64,000 nt of DNA from Lachnospiraceae bacterium (lineage in GTDB: Bacteria; Bacillota; Clostridia; Lachnospirales; Lachnospiraceae): contig BLMC01000005.1 of assembly GCA_011959805.1 (NCBI GenBank), positions 1 to 64,000 on the forward strand. Reading direction: 5' to 3'. Positions 35,142 through 44,242 of this stretch are shown here, piece after piece. Both the position numbers and the translations under genes were made by a program. How positions within the stretch are numbered: position 1 is the stretch's first letter; the number at the start of each line of letters is the position of its first letter. A model generated the notes under the pieces. It searched no databases. It was not told the origin of the DNA and was given only the letters and a program-made list of their open reading frames with translations.

Positions 35142-36542
35142 ATGAAAACAAGAAAAGGATATAAGACATACCCGTTGACAGCTGCACAAAAGTACCATTT
35201 TTATTATGCAGATTACTGTCCAGGAAAAGAAATTCTCAATGTCGGTAGCAGTCTTACAATTGATTTTGAGTTGAACGTTGATGAGCTTAGAAAGGCGATT
35301 TACAAAGCGTATGAGCGCAATGAGTCTATGCGTGCAAGACTTGTGTTTGATGAAAAAGAGAAAACATGGTATCAATATATTGTGGACAAAGAGGAGCGAG
35401 AACTCGAGTTTGTGGACTTCACAGGTAAGACTATGGAGGAGGCAGAAGCCGAGATGACAGCATGGACGCGCATTCCATTTGGTCAGGATGAGCCAATGAA
35501 CAAAATTGTCATCATTAAAACCCCAGATAATTTTGAGGGGATGTTTATTGTGGGCGATCATAGATTTCTCGATGCGCAATCTTTGATTGGTTTTATGAAG
35601 GATGTTATTGAGCTATATTGTAACGCAAATTTTGAGAATGTACCTTATCCAGCTGATACACGTTCTTATATCGAGCAGATTGAAAAGGATTTTGCATATG
35701 AAGCTGGAAGCAAAGCACAAGCAAGAGATCGGGAATATTTTCACAAGATGTTTGAAGCACCAGAACCTATTTATAATGGCATTGAAGGAAGAAAGAGACT
35801 GGACGATGCAAGGCGCGCGACAAAGAATCCAAATCTTCGGGCGGCACCTACTGGTTCAGATAGCTTTATAGCGGATATTGATATTTTCCATCTGGAAGGA
35901 GAACCAACAGCGCGGTTAATGAAATTTTGCGAGGAGCAGCATATTTCATTGCAATGTTTGCTCATTATGGGAATACGCACATATCTGCAAAAGATGAACA
36001 ATTGCGAGGATGTTTCTATGATGGTTGCATATGCCCGTAGAGCGACGCTGTTAGAGAAAAAATCGGGCGGTACTCGTATCCATAGTTTCCCGTTCCGAAC
36101 AATTATTTCTGAGGACAAGACCTTTTTGGAGGGCATCCTAGAAATTAGAGATAAGCAAAATGAGATTTTCCGCTATGTAAATTTTGATCCAGTGGAGTGT
36201 ATGAATTATAAGAAAGAAGTATATAAAACGCCGCTTGGTATGGGATATGAGACAGTAGCGCTCACATATCAACCTGCGACATTACGCGAGAAGGGATTAG
36301 TTGACTTAGGTGACATTCAGTACAAAACAAAGAGATATGGAAATGGCTATTATGCAGATGGACTCTATCTGACAGTAATGCACAGACCAGAGGACAATGG
36401 TTTGGATTTTAGTTTTGAGCATCAGGTAAAAGCATACAGTAGAGAAACGCTGGAACTGTTTTATTACTATATGTGCAAGATTATGTTTAAGGGAATTGAA
36501 AATCCAAATTTGAAGATTGGTGCTGTGATAAAATTAATTTAA
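35142..36542 (+). CDS. Condensation-like acyltransferase (stand-alone C domain)
   Basis: A 466-aa protein with the fold signature of CoA-dependent acyltransferases / NRPS condensation domains: an N-terminal YPLTAAQKYHFYYAD opening and LRKAIYKAYERNESMRARLVF, then a degenerate HHxxxDG motif reading DHRFLDA (His140, Asp144). The second, catalytic His is kept; the first is Asp. Length equals one C domain. It is followed by a free carrier protein and an AMP ligase, so it probably joins an acyl or aminoacyl thioester to an acceptor. GGGAG before the ATG is inside the 65-bp repeat. An upstream in-frame ATG at 35130 lies within the repeat and is less likely. Confidence 0.78.
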   Translation: MKTRKGYKTYPLTAAQKYHFYYADYCPGKEILNVGSSLTIDFELNVDELRKAIYKAYERNESMRARLVFDEKEKTWYQYIVDKEERELEFVDFTGKTMEEAEAEMTAWTRIPFGQDEPMNKIVIIKTPDNFEGMFIVGDHRFLDAQSLIGFMKDVIELYCNANFENVPYPADTRSYIEQIEKDFAYEAGSKAQARDREYFHKMFEAPEPIYNGIEGRKRLDDARRATKNPNLRAAPTGSDSFIADIDIFHLEGEPTARLMKFCEEQHISLQCLLIMGIRTYLQKMNNCEDVSMMVAYARRATLLEKKSGGTRIHSFPFRTIISEDKTFLEGILEIRDKQNEIFRYVNFDPVECMNYKKEVYKTPLGMGYETVALTYQPATLREKGLVDLGDIQYKTKRYGNGYYADGLYLTVMHRPEDNGLDFSFEHQVKAYSRETLELFYYYMCKIMFKGIENPNLKIGAVIKLI

Positions 36543-36667
36543 GAATACCATTTGTATTTTTACTAAAAAAATGACCAAGTAAGATTTTGATTCTGGTCAT
36601 TGATAGAAGAATTTGGTAAACTAAAAAAGACTTCAAGAGTCTATTACAAAGAAAGGTAGGGTTCATA

Positions 36668-36889
36668 ATGTTTGAAAAATTAGCAGACATCATCACAAAT
36701 TATGTCGAGGTAAAGAAGGAAGATATCAAACCAGAGTCACGATTTATGGAGGATTTAGGATTTAGTTCTTTTGACTTTATGAGTATGCTTGGTGAGGTAG
36801 AAGAAGAGTTGGATATTGAAATCAATCCTGAAGAAGCGGCGGACATTCGCACTGTTCAGGAAGCAGTGAATTATCTGGAGAAATTGTAA
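36668..36889 (+). CDS. Acyl/peptidyl carrier protein
   Basis: A 73-aa carrier protein. The phosphopantetheine attachment Ser is Ser34 in DLGFSSFDFMS, where the usual DSL reads SSF. Net charge is strongly acidic and the four-helix pattern fits ACP/PCP. AAAGG lies 8 bp upstream. Position between the condensation-like protein and the AMP ligase indicates that it carries the intermediate of that pathway; it is too divergent to be the housekeeping fatty-acid ACP. Confidence 0.85.
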   Translation: MFEKLADIITNYVEVKKEDIKPESRFMEDLGFSSFDFMSMLGEVEEELDIEINPEEAADIRTVQEAVNYLEKL

Positions 36890-36899
36890 AATAAGTAGC

Positions 36900-37004
36900 G
36901 AAATTGTGCAATATGAATGTATGTGTAGGGAATTGTTTTGATTAGATAGTAATTATTTAAGGTATTTTTAAACGTTCTCTAAAACAGCAATATTGCACAA
37001 TTTC
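36900..37004. repeat. 105-bp element bounded by 15-bp inverted repeats
   Basis: GAAATTGTGCAATAT (36900-36914) and its perfect reverse complement (36990-37004) bound about 75 bp of AT-rich sequence between the carrier and ligase genes. It could be a MITE-like insertion or a long leader hairpin. No clear target-site duplication is visible. Confidence 0.55.
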
Positions 37005-37082
37005 TTTATAAAGAAGAATTAATACAATTATTAGACACTGTAATAGGATAAAGTTCCGATAACAGAGAGAAAGGATAATAAT

Positions 37083-38621
37083 ATGAATGAGATTTATCAT
37101 ACAATACGAGCGCTGCTGGTGGCCGCAGAGCAAAACTTCGGTGTGCAAGATGCGTTCCGCTACAAGGTGAAAGACAGCGGGGACGGTGGCAAGAAGGAAG
37201 TAAAAGTTGAGGCAAAGACTTACACACAGTTTAAAAATGATACAGAGTGTTTTTCCGCTGTGCTTGCCGCAATTGGAGAGCAGGGAAAGCATATTGCAGT
37301 GATTGGTCCCAACTCTTATTCGTGGGTGGTTGCATATTTTGGTATAGTGGATAGTGGAAGTGTTGCAGTGCCGCTCGATGCAAATTTACCAGATGAGGAT
37401 TTGTGCGAGTTGATTAATCGTGCAGATGTGACAACGCTTGTCTACGACGAAACGAAATCCGGCGTGGCACAGATGGCAGAAAAGTGTTGTGAAGGACTAA
37501 AACATATAATTTGTACTGGGGAGCCACAGGGAGTTAGCAGTGGATTATCGATGTGGAAATTGATTGGTGAACAGAGTGCAGGCTTTGATTATACACCTAA
37601 GCCGGAAGAGCTTGCAACCATTATGTATACTTCTGGTACAACGGGAAAGAGCAAGGGTGTTATGCTTACCCATAGAAATCTCGCGGAAAATGCGACTTGC
37701 CTCGATATGGGATTAGAGTCAGGAATCGTAATCTTATCTGTTCTTCCAGTACATCATGCGTACTGCCTTAGCATGGATATTCTAAAGGGAATTTCGATAG
37801 GTTCTGTTATCTGTATTAATGATTCTCTGTTGCGCGTAGCAAAAAACATCAAGCTTTTTGAGCCTAATATGATACTAATGGTTCCCCTAATGATTGAGAC
37901 ACTTGCTAAAAAGCTTGAGGAGGCAGCATGGATTCCGGCACCACTTGTCAAGGCCAAGGTGTTCGGTAAGCAGTTTCATACAGTGTGTAGTGGAGGTGCA
38001 TATCTCAATCCAGCGTATCTTGAGATGTTTAAAAAGTATGGTATTACCATTTGGCAAGGGTATGGTATGACAGAGTGTTCGCCAGTTATCAGCACCAACT
38101 ATGGTAATTTTATGAAAGATGGTTCTGTGGGTAAATTGATGCCTAACTGTGAGGCAAAAGTGGTGGACGAGGAACTTTGGGTAAAAGGTTCAAGTGTGAT
38201 GCAAGGTTATTATAAGATGCCTAAGGAGACAGAGGAGACGCTCACTGACGGGTGGTTAAGGACTGGTGATCTCGGCTATGTGGACGAGGATGGATTTATC
38301 TTCTTAACCGGGCGCAAGAAGAATCTGATTATCACGCCAAACGGTGAGAATGTATCGCCAGAAGAAATTGAGAATAAGCTTGGAGAGAACCGTCTTGTAC
38401 AAGAAGTGCTTGTGCGTGAAAGTGAAGGTACAATTGAGGCAGAGATTTTCCCAGATTACGAATATGCTGGTAAGAAGAAAATTAAGGATATGCAAGGTGA
38501 GTTGCAAAAAATTATTGATATATACAATAAAACGGCACCGCTTTACAAGAGAGTGTTTAAATTGAAAGTGCGTGAGACTGAGTTTGAGAAAAACACGACA
38601 AAAAAGATTAAGCGGTTTTAA
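37083..38621 (+). CDS. AMP-dependent synthetase/ligase
   Basis: A 512-aa adenylate-forming enzyme. Core motifs: YTSGTTGKSKG (about 181-191), QGYGMTECSP, the TGD motif in RTGDLGYVDEDGFIFLTGRKKNLI (about 393), and the C-terminal catalytic lysine region NTTKKIKRF (Lys508). The hinge and the GRKKNLIITPNGENVSPEEIE stretch look more like acyl-CoA/acyl-ACP ligases than classical amino acid adenylation domains, so a fatty or aryl acid is the likelier substrate. It probably loads the adjacent carrier protein. Substrate-code residues were not extracted. Confidence 0.85.
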   Translation: MNEIYHTIRALLVAAEQNFGVQDAFRYKVKDSGDGGKKEVKVEAKTYTQFKNDTECFSAVLAAIGEQGKHIAVIGPNSYSWVVAYFGIVDSGSVAVPLDANLPDEDLCELINRADVTTLVYDETKSGVAQMAEKCCEGLKHIICTGEPQGVSSGLSMWKLIGEQSAGFDYTPKPEELATIMYTSGTTGKSKGVMLTHRNLAENATCLDMGLESGIVILSVLPVHHAYCLSMDILKGISIGSVICINDSLLRVAKNIKLFEPNMILMVPLMIETLAKKLEEAAWIPAPLVKAKVFGKQFHTVCSGGAYLNPAYLEMFKKYGITIWQGYGMTECSPVISTNYGNFMKDGSVGKLMPNCEAKVVDEELWVKGSSVMQGYYKMPKETEETLTDGWLRTGDLGYVDEDGFIFLTGRKKNLIITPNGENVSPEEIENKLGENRLVQEVLVRESEGTIEAEIFPDYEYAGKKKIKDMQGELQKIIDIYNKTAPLYKRVFKLKVRETEFEKNTTKKIKRF

Positions 38622-38673
38622 TATGAGAATAGTAATGGAACATACAAGCCAAAAATAATATCGAAAAAAATAC

Positions 38674-38702
38674 TTGCAATGATTTTTCGCTTGTGCTATT
38701 CT
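38674..38702 (+). promoter_or_regulatory. Promoter of the T-box leader
   Basis: TTGCAA (38674-38679), 17-bp spacer, TATTCT (38697-38702), about 50 bp before the first T-box stem. Confidence 0.6.
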
Positions 38703-38750
38703 AAGAGCAATAAAAATTTTGGAATAAAAATGATATACATTTCAAAAAAT

Positions 38751-39026
38751 GCGATGAAAGAGACTCTTGTCAATGAAAACGACAGGAAGATGGCGTCACT
38801 GACTGAGAGCGCTGTCCGCGGAAGTTGACGAAGGGAACACTCTGGAGCAGATTGCTCGAAAAAGTACAAGATAGATAGTGCTTTAGTAGGACAATACGTG
38901 AGCGTGCGTTAAACGTAAGAGAGGATATAACATCAAAGTATTTTGGTGTTTTGTCAATGCGGGTGGTACCGCGGGTATAGTTCAATTATCCGTCCCGGAA
39001 TACATTTTGTATTCCGGGATTTTTTG
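38751..39026 (+). promoter_or_regulatory. T-box riboswitch, Asn-type specifier
   Basis: A transcription-terminating T-box. Stem I opens at GCGATGAAAGAG; the specifier strand reads GGGAACACTCTGGAGC (38833-38848), in which the codon before ACTCTGGAGC is AAC (38836-38838, Asn). GAA (38835-38837, Glu) overlaps it. The conserved antiterminator core GGGTGGTACCGCGG is at 38961-38974, and the terminator stem CCCGGAATAC/GTATTCCGGG ends in a T-run at 39020-39025. Uncharged tRNA-Asn should allow read-through into aspS-gatCAB, which together make Asn-tRNA. Confidence 0.88.
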
Positions 39027-39060
39027 ATGCACACAGGTATCCATAGAAAGTTTTTTGTAA
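39027..39060. repeat. Truncated post-terminator repeat
   Basis: ATGCACACAGGTATCC starts directly after the T-box terminator T-run, matching the 5' end of the intergenic repeat family; no further modules are recognisable. Confidence 0.45.
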
Positions 39061-39124
39061 TCTTTTGGTTTTTATGTTGCGAAAAGATTGCAAAAGCAAT
39101 GGAATTTGTTGAGGAGGATATGAA

Positions 39125-40861
39125 ATGTACAGAGACATTACAATGAAAGAAATTAGCGAACAGTATATCGGTCAAATGTTACAGGTAGCAGGCTGGGTAG
39201 AAAACATTCGGGATCACGGTGGTGTGTCATTTGTTGACTTGCGCGATATGTATGGTGTATTGCAGGTGGTTATGAGAGACACGACACTCTTGGAGGGCAT
39301 CACTAAAGAAATGTGTCTCTCGATTGAGGGACTTGTGGAGAAGCGTGACAAGGACACTTACAATCCAAAAATTCCGACAGGGACAATTGAACTTGAAGCA
39401 AAAAAAGTAACAGTTCTTGGAAAAGTATATCAACAGCTTCCGTTTGAAATTATGACATCAAAGGAGACGCGCGAGGAGATACGACTAAAATATCGTTATT
39501 TAGACCTTAGAAATAAAAAGGTAAAAGATAATATAATTTTTCGTTCGCAAGTTATTAGTTTTCTGCGACAGAAGATGACAGAGATGGGATTTTTGGAGAT
39601 TCAAACCCCAATTTTGTGTGCGTCGTCGCCAGAGGGCGCAAGAGATTATATCGTTCCTTCCAGAAAATATAAAGGTAAATTTTATGCGCTTCCGCAGGCA
39701 CCACAGCAGTATAAGCAACTTTTAATGGCTTCCGGCTTTGACAAATATTTTCAGGTTGCACCATGTTTTCGTGATGAGGATGCGCGTGCGGACCGTTCGC
39801 CAGGTGAGTTTTATCAGCTTGATTTTGAGATGAGTTTTGCAACGCAGGAAGATGTGTTCAAGGTAGGAGAAGAGGTGCTCTCAGCGACATTTGAGAAGTT
39901 TGCGCCAAAAGGCTATACGATAACAAAGGCACCTTATCCAATTATTAGTTATAGACAAGCGATGATAGAATTTGGTACAGATAAACCAGATTTAAGAAAC
40001 CCACTGCGTATTCTTGATGTGACAGGCTTTTTCCAAAAGTGTTCTTTTAAACCTTTTATTGGTAGGACAGTGCGAGCAATCAAAGTGCACGCTGAGATGT
40101 CAAAAGGTTTTCATGAGAAGCTGTTGGATTTTGCGACTAGTATGGGAATGGGTGGTCTTGGATATCTTGAGATTGCGGAAAATATGACATACAAAGGACC
40201 GATTGATAAGTTTATTCCAGATGAGCAGAAACCAGAACTTGCCATGCTTGCAGAACTGGAAGTGGGAGATACAATTTTCTTTATCGCGGATAAGGAGGAG
40301 CGTGCAAATTATTATGCAGGGCAGTTGCGTATTGAGCTTGGCGAGAAACTTGACCTATGTGAAAAGAATGCATACCGTTTTTGCTATATCAACGATTTTC
40401 CAATGTTTGAGCGGGACCCTGAGACAAAGCAGATTGGTTTTACACACAATCCATTTTCGATGCCGCAGGGAGGGTTTGAGGCGTTGAACAGTGAGAATCC
40501 TTTGGATATTCTAGCGTATCAATATGATATTGTGTGTAATGGTGTAGAGCTATCAAGTGGTGCTGTCAGAAATCATGATATGGAGATTATGGTGAAGGCG
40601 TTTGAGATTGCTGGATATGATAAGAAGACATTACAAACAAAGTTTGGGGCACTCTATCAGGCATTTCAATTTGGGGCGCCACCACATGCAGGCATGGCAC
40701 CGGGAATTGACAGAATGCTTATGCTGTTGAAAAATGAGGAAAATATTAGAGAAGTAATTGCTTTTCCAATGAGTGGTTCGGCGCAAGATTTGATGTGCAG
40801 TGCACCAAATAATGTTACAGAACAACAACTGCGAGAAGTGCATATTAAGGTTCGGGATTAA
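39125..40861 (+). CDS. aspS: Aspartyl-tRNA synthetase, probably non-discriminating
   Basis: A 578-aa class II synthetase of bacterial type: N-terminal OB-fold anticodon domain (1-105), motif 2 ([24 protein letters not shown] in part), GAD insertion and motif 3 ([13 protein letters not shown]). It sits directly upstream of gatCAB under an Asn-specific T-box, so it most likely charges both tRNA-Asp and tRNA-Asn with Asp, the latter then amidated by GatCAB. AGGAGG lies 8 bp before the ATG. Confidence 0.96.
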   Translation: MYRDITMKEISEQYIGQMLQVAGWVENIRDHGGVSFVDLRDMYGVLQVVMRDTTLLEGITKEMCLSIEGLVEKRDKDTYNPKIPTGTIELEAKKVTVLGKVYQQLPFEIMTSKETREEIRLKYRYLDLRNKKVKDNIIFRSQVISFLRQKMTEMGFLEIQTPILCASSPEGARDYIVPSRKYKGKFYALPQAPQQYKQLLMASGFDKYFQVAPCFRDEDARADRSPGEFYQLDFEMSFATQEDVFKVGEEVLSATFEKFAPKGYTITKAPYPIISYRQAMIEFGTDKPDLRNPLRILDVTGFFQKCSFKPFIGRTVRAIKVHAEMSKGFHEKLLDFATSMGMGGLGYLEIAENMTYKGPIDKFIPDEQKPELAMLAELEVGDTIFFIADKEERANYYAGQLRIELGEKLDLCEKNAYRFCYINDFPMFERDPETKQIGFTHNPFSMPQGGFEALNSENPLDILAYQYDIVCNGVELSSGAVRNHDMEIMVKAFEIAGYDKKTLQTKFGALYQAFQFGAPPHAGMAPGIDRMLMLLKNEENIREVIAFPMSGSAQDLMCSAPNNVTEQQLREVHIKVRD

Positions 40862-40935
40862 GATTGTATTTTAGAAAAATAGAGAGAGGAAAAGCAATAA
40901 ATGAAAAGAAGTGTGATAAGAGCAGGAGGTTGGAT

Positions 40936-41229
40936 ATGGCAAATGTGATTACGGACGAGACAATTGAATATGTGGGAATTCTTGCTAAACTTGCGCTCTC
41001 AAAGGAGGAGAAGGAGCAGGCGAAGAAGGACATGAACAGAATGTTGGATTATATTGACAAGTTAGCAGAGCTGGACACGACGGGGATTGAGCCAATGTCG
41101 CATGTATTTCCGATACAGAATGTATTTCGCGAGGATATTGTGACAAATAGCGATCAAAGTGAAAATACTTTGAAAAATGCGCCTGGCACAAAAGATAATA
41201 TGTTCATGGTGCCAAAAACGTTTGAGTAA
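40936..41229 (+). CDS. gatC: Asp-tRNA(Asn)/Glu-tRNA(Gln) amidotransferase subunit C
   Basis: A 97-aa GatC, the small subunit that wraps and stabilises GatA against GatB. Conserved features: [21 protein letters not shown] at the start, [22 protein letters not shown] in the middle and REDIV near the end. The ATG at 40936 has AGGAGGT 6 bp upstream; the frame is open upstream but the extra residues are not GatC-like. It lies 74 bp after aspS. Confidence 0.95.
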   Translation: MANVITDETIEYVGILAKLALSKEEKEQAKKDMNRMLDYIDKLAELDTTGIEPMSHVFPIQNVFREDIVTNSDQSENTLKNAPGTKDNMFMVPKTFE

Positions 41230-41264
41230 ACGTTTGAAAAGATAAAAATGAATGGGGGAATATA

Positions 41265-42713
41265 ATGGAGATTTTAGCATACAGCGCCGTAGAATTATCT
41301 GCGGCAATTAAGGAGGGTAAAGTTACCGCAGTTGAGGCGATGGAGGCAGTGCTTGCACAGATTGACGAGAGAGAAAATACAGTGAATGCTTACGTGACAA
41401 TTGATAGAGAACAAGCGCGAAAGGCCGCTGCTATTACGCAGGAAAAGATTGAAAAAGGCGAACTTACAGGATTGCTTGCCGGGGTTCCTGTCGCTATTAA
41501 GGACAATCTGTGCACAGAGAAAATGCGCACTACATGTTCCTCGAGAATATTGGAAAATTTTGTTCCAACTTTCTCGGCGGAGGCGGTCATCAATCTTCAA
41601 AAGGCGGGGGCAGTGATGATTGGAAAGACCAATATGGATGAGTTTGCAATGGGTTCTACAACCGAGACTTCTGCATATGGAGTAACTAGAAATCCATGGA
41701 ATATAAACCATGTTCCGGGCGGTTCTTCAGGAGGTTCCGCGGCAGCAGTGGCAGCGAAAGAATGCTATTTTGCATTAGGCTCTGACACAGGGGGGTCTAT
41801 TAGACAGCCGGCATCTTTCTGTGGTGTGGTCGGAATGAAACCCACATACGGAACGGTTTCGCGTTATGGTTTAATCGCATACGGCTCCTCGCTTGACCAG
41901 ATTGGGCCATTGACAAAAAACGTGACAGACTGCGCGGCTGTTCTGGAGGTTATTGCGTCCCATGACCCAAAGGATACCACTTCTATAAAAAGAAAAGACA
42001 CGAATTTTACAGCAGCTTTAGTGGATGATGTAAGAGGTATGAGAATCGGTATTCCAAGAGATTATTTTGAGGAGGGAATTGACGTTGAAGTAAAAGATGC
42101 AGTGCTTGCAGCGGCAAAGGTACTGGCGGCAGAGGGTGCGATTGTTGAGGAGTTTGATTTGAGCCTTGTCCCGTATGCGATACCGACCTACTACACAATT
42201 GCAGCGGCCGAGGCAAGCTCGAATTTGGAACGCTTTGACGGTATCAAGTACGGTTATCGTGCAGCGTCGTTTGAGGGACTTCACGATATGTACAAGAAAA
42301 CACGTTCCGAAGGTTTTGGCGCAGAGGTAAAGCGCAGAATTATGCTTGGTTCGTTTGTGTTAAGTTCTGGGTATTACGATGCTTATTATCTTAAAGCCTT
42401 GAAAGTAAAGGCAATGATAAAAAAAGCTTTTGATGAAGCCTTTGTAAAATATGACTTGATTCTTAGTCCTGTCGCGCCAACTACTGCGCCCAAGTTGGGT
42501 GAAAGCTTGTTAGATCCATTGAAAATGTACCTTGGAGATATTTATACAATCTCAGTAAATCTGGCGGGATTGCCCGGGATTTCGCTACCATGTGGAACCG
42601 ATTCAAAAGGGCTGCCAATCGGGTTGCAGCTAATTGCAGATAGCTTTCAGGAAAAGAAGTTAATACAGGCAGCATACACCTATGAACAAGTATGTAATAA
42701 GGAAATGAGGTGA
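41265..42713 (+). CDS. gatA: Asp-tRNA(Asn)/Glu-tRNA(Gln) amidotransferase subunit A
   Basis: A 482-aa amidase-signature enzyme that releases ammonia from glutamine (or asparagine) for transamidation. The Ser-cisSer-Lys triad is readable: Lys in VAIKDN, GGSSGGSAAAVAA and GSDTGGSIRQPASFCG. Length is typical. It starts 35 bp after gatC and ends 4 bp before gatB. Confidence 0.97.
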   Translation: MEILAYSAVELSAAIKEGKVTAVEAMEAVLAQIDERENTVNAYVTIDREQARKAAAITQEKIEKGELTGLLAGVPVAIKDNLCTEKMRTTCSSRILENFVPTFSAEAVINLQKAGAVMIGKTNMDEFAMGSTTETSAYGVTRNPWNINHVPGGSSGGSAAAVAAKECYFALGSDTGGSIRQPASFCGVVGMKPTYGTVSRYGLIAYGSSLDQIGPLTKNVTDCAAVLEVIASHDPKDTTSIKRKDTNFTAALVDDVRGMRIGIPRDYFEEGIDVEVKDAVLAAAKVLAAEGAIVEEFDLSLVPYAIPTYYTIAAAEASSNLERFDGIKYGYRAASFEGLHDMYKKTRSEGFGAEVKRRIMLGSFVLSSGYYDAYYLKALKVKAMIKKAFDEAFVKYDLILSPVAPTTAPKLGESLLDPLKMYLGDIYTISVNLAGLPGISLPCGTDSKGLPIGLQLIADSFQEKKLIQAAYTYEQVCNKEMR

Positions 42714-42717
42714 GAGA

Positions 42718-44148
42718 ATGGCGAAACAGTATGAGACTGTGATTGGTCTGGAAGTTCATGTGGAGCTTGCGACAAAGACAAAGATATTCTGTGGCTGTTC
42801 CACAGCTTTTGGCGGGGCACCAAATACCCATACTTGCCCTGTTTGTACAGGTATGCCAGGTTCGCTTCCAGTGTTGAATAAACAAGTGGTAAACTATGCG
42901 ATGGCGGTTGGACTTGCTACGAATTGTACAATTACGCAGTATTGTAAATTTGACCGGAAAAATTATTTTTATCCAGATAATCCACAGAACTATCAAATCA
43001 GTCAGCTTTATTTGCCAATTTGTAGAAATGGGCGTGTGGAGATTGAGACTTCCGAGGGAAAAAAGATGGTAGGTATCCATGAGATTCATATGGAGGAGGA
43101 TGCCGGAAAGTTGATTCATGACGAATGGGAGGATTGCTCGTTGGTGGATTATAACCGCTCTGGCGTGCCGCTGATTGAGATTGTGTCAAAGCCTGACATG
43201 AAAAATGCGCAGGAGGTTATTGCATATCTCGAAAAGCTGCGCATGATTGTACAGTATCTTGGTGCTTCGGACTGTAAGTTAAATGAAGGCTCCATGCGTG
43301 TGGATGTGAATCTTTCTGTCAGAGAGGCTGGCGCAGAGACATTTGGAACACGTACAGAGATGAAGAATCTTAACTCGTTTCGGGCAATCACTCATGCGAT
43401 TGCGAGTGAGCGCGAACGACAGATTGAGCTGCTTGAAGCAGGGCAGTTGGTGATACAGGAGACAAGGCGTTGGGATGATGTAAAGGAGTATTCCTATGCG
43501 ATGCGCTCAAAAGAAGATGCGCAGGACTATCGTTATTTTCCAGACCCAGATTTAGTGCCAGTTTATATTAGTGATGCGTGGCTGCAGCAGGTTAGGGATA
43601 ACCAACCCGAATTTCGTGAGGAGAAGATGGCACGCTACAAAAAAGAGTTTGATATTCCAGAATATGATATTGGAATTATTACAGACTCTAAGCACTTGGC
43701 AGACTTGTTTGAAGAGACTGTGGCAATTTGTAGTCAACCCAAAAAAGTGTCAAACTGGCTGATGGGTGAAACACTCCGACTATTAAAAGAAAAGAACATG
43801 GACCCAAAGGATATTATCTTTTCACCAAAAAATCTAGCAAAGTTAATTGAATTAGTGGATAGTAAGGCGATTAATTCCACAGTAGCGAAGGAAGTATTTG
43901 AGGTGATGTTTGACAAAAATATTAATCCTGAAAAATATGTGGTGGAGAAAGGCTTAAAAACAGTAAATGACGAAGGTGTACTCCGAAAGACTGTCGAGGA
44001 GGTTCTTGCGTTAAATCCACAGTCTGTGGAAGATTACCGAAACGGTAAGGAAAAAGCGATTGGATTTCTAGTGGGACAGACCATGAAGGCAATGAAGGGA
44101 AAAGCGGACCCAGCTATGGTAAACAAGGTACTCAAAGAGTTGTTATAG
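42718..44148 (+). CDS. gatB: Asp-tRNA(Asn)/Glu-tRNA(Gln) amidotransferase subunit B
   Basis: A 476-aa GatB, the kinase/transamidase subunit that activates the tRNA-bound side chain. It opens with YETVIGLEVHVEL, has the conserved zinc-type Cys residues (FCGCSTAFG, NTHTCPVC), the DYNRSGVPLIEIVS motif and the C-terminal YqeY-like tail (GKADPAMVNKVLKELL). It closes the aspS-gatCAB operon. Confidence 0.97.
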   Translation: MAKQYETVIGLEVHVELATKTKIFCGCSTAFGGAPNTHTCPVCTGMPGSLPVLNKQVVNYAMAVGLATNCTITQYCKFDRKNYFYPDNPQNYQISQLYLPICRNGRVEIETSEGKKMVGIHEIHMEEDAGKLIHDEWEDCSLVDYNRSGVPLIEIVSKPDMKNAQEVIAYLEKLRMIVQYLGASDCKLNEGSMRVDVNLSVREAGAETFGTRTEMKNLNSFRAITHAIASERERQIELLEAGQLVIQETRRWDDVKEYSYAMRSKEDAQDYRYFPDPDLVPVYISDAWLQQVRDNQPEFREEKMARYKKEFDIPEYDIGIITDSKHLADLFEETVAICSQPKKVSNWLMGETLRLLKEKNMDPKDIIFSPKNLAKLIELVDSKAINSTVAKEVFEVMFDKNINPEKYVVEKGLKTVNDEGVLRKTVEEVLALNPQSVEDYRNGKEKAIGFLVGQTMKAMKGKADPAMVNKVLKELL

Positions 44149-44191
44149 AACAGAATTATGGTCTAAAAAATTATAGATTTTTTACACAAAG

Positions 44192-44241
44192 AGTCATATT
44201 CCAACATAAACTATAATAAACTTATAGATTGGAATATGACT
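44192..44241. promoter_or_regulatory. Inverted repeat abutting the DUF4474 start codon
   Basis: AGTCATATTCCAA (44192-44204) and its perfect complement (44229-44241), 24-nt loop. The right arm ends one base before the ATG and contains the only ribosome-binding-like GGAA. It lacks a T-run, so it is not a normal terminator for gatB. Confidence 0.5.
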
Positions 44242-44242
44242 T

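Larger units (their letters stand above)
38622..39124. other. Leader of the aspS-gatCAB operon
   Basis: About 500 bp without a gene: a strong promoter (38674-38702), a complete T-box with terminator (38751-39026), a truncated repeat copy from 39027, and AGGAGG before aspS. Confidence 0.85.

Noticed and set aside
36570-36601. AATGACCA/TGGTCATT hairpin after the condensation gene as a terminator
   Set aside because: The A-run is on the 5' side, so it would terminate minus-strand transcripts, and there is no minus-strand gene there.
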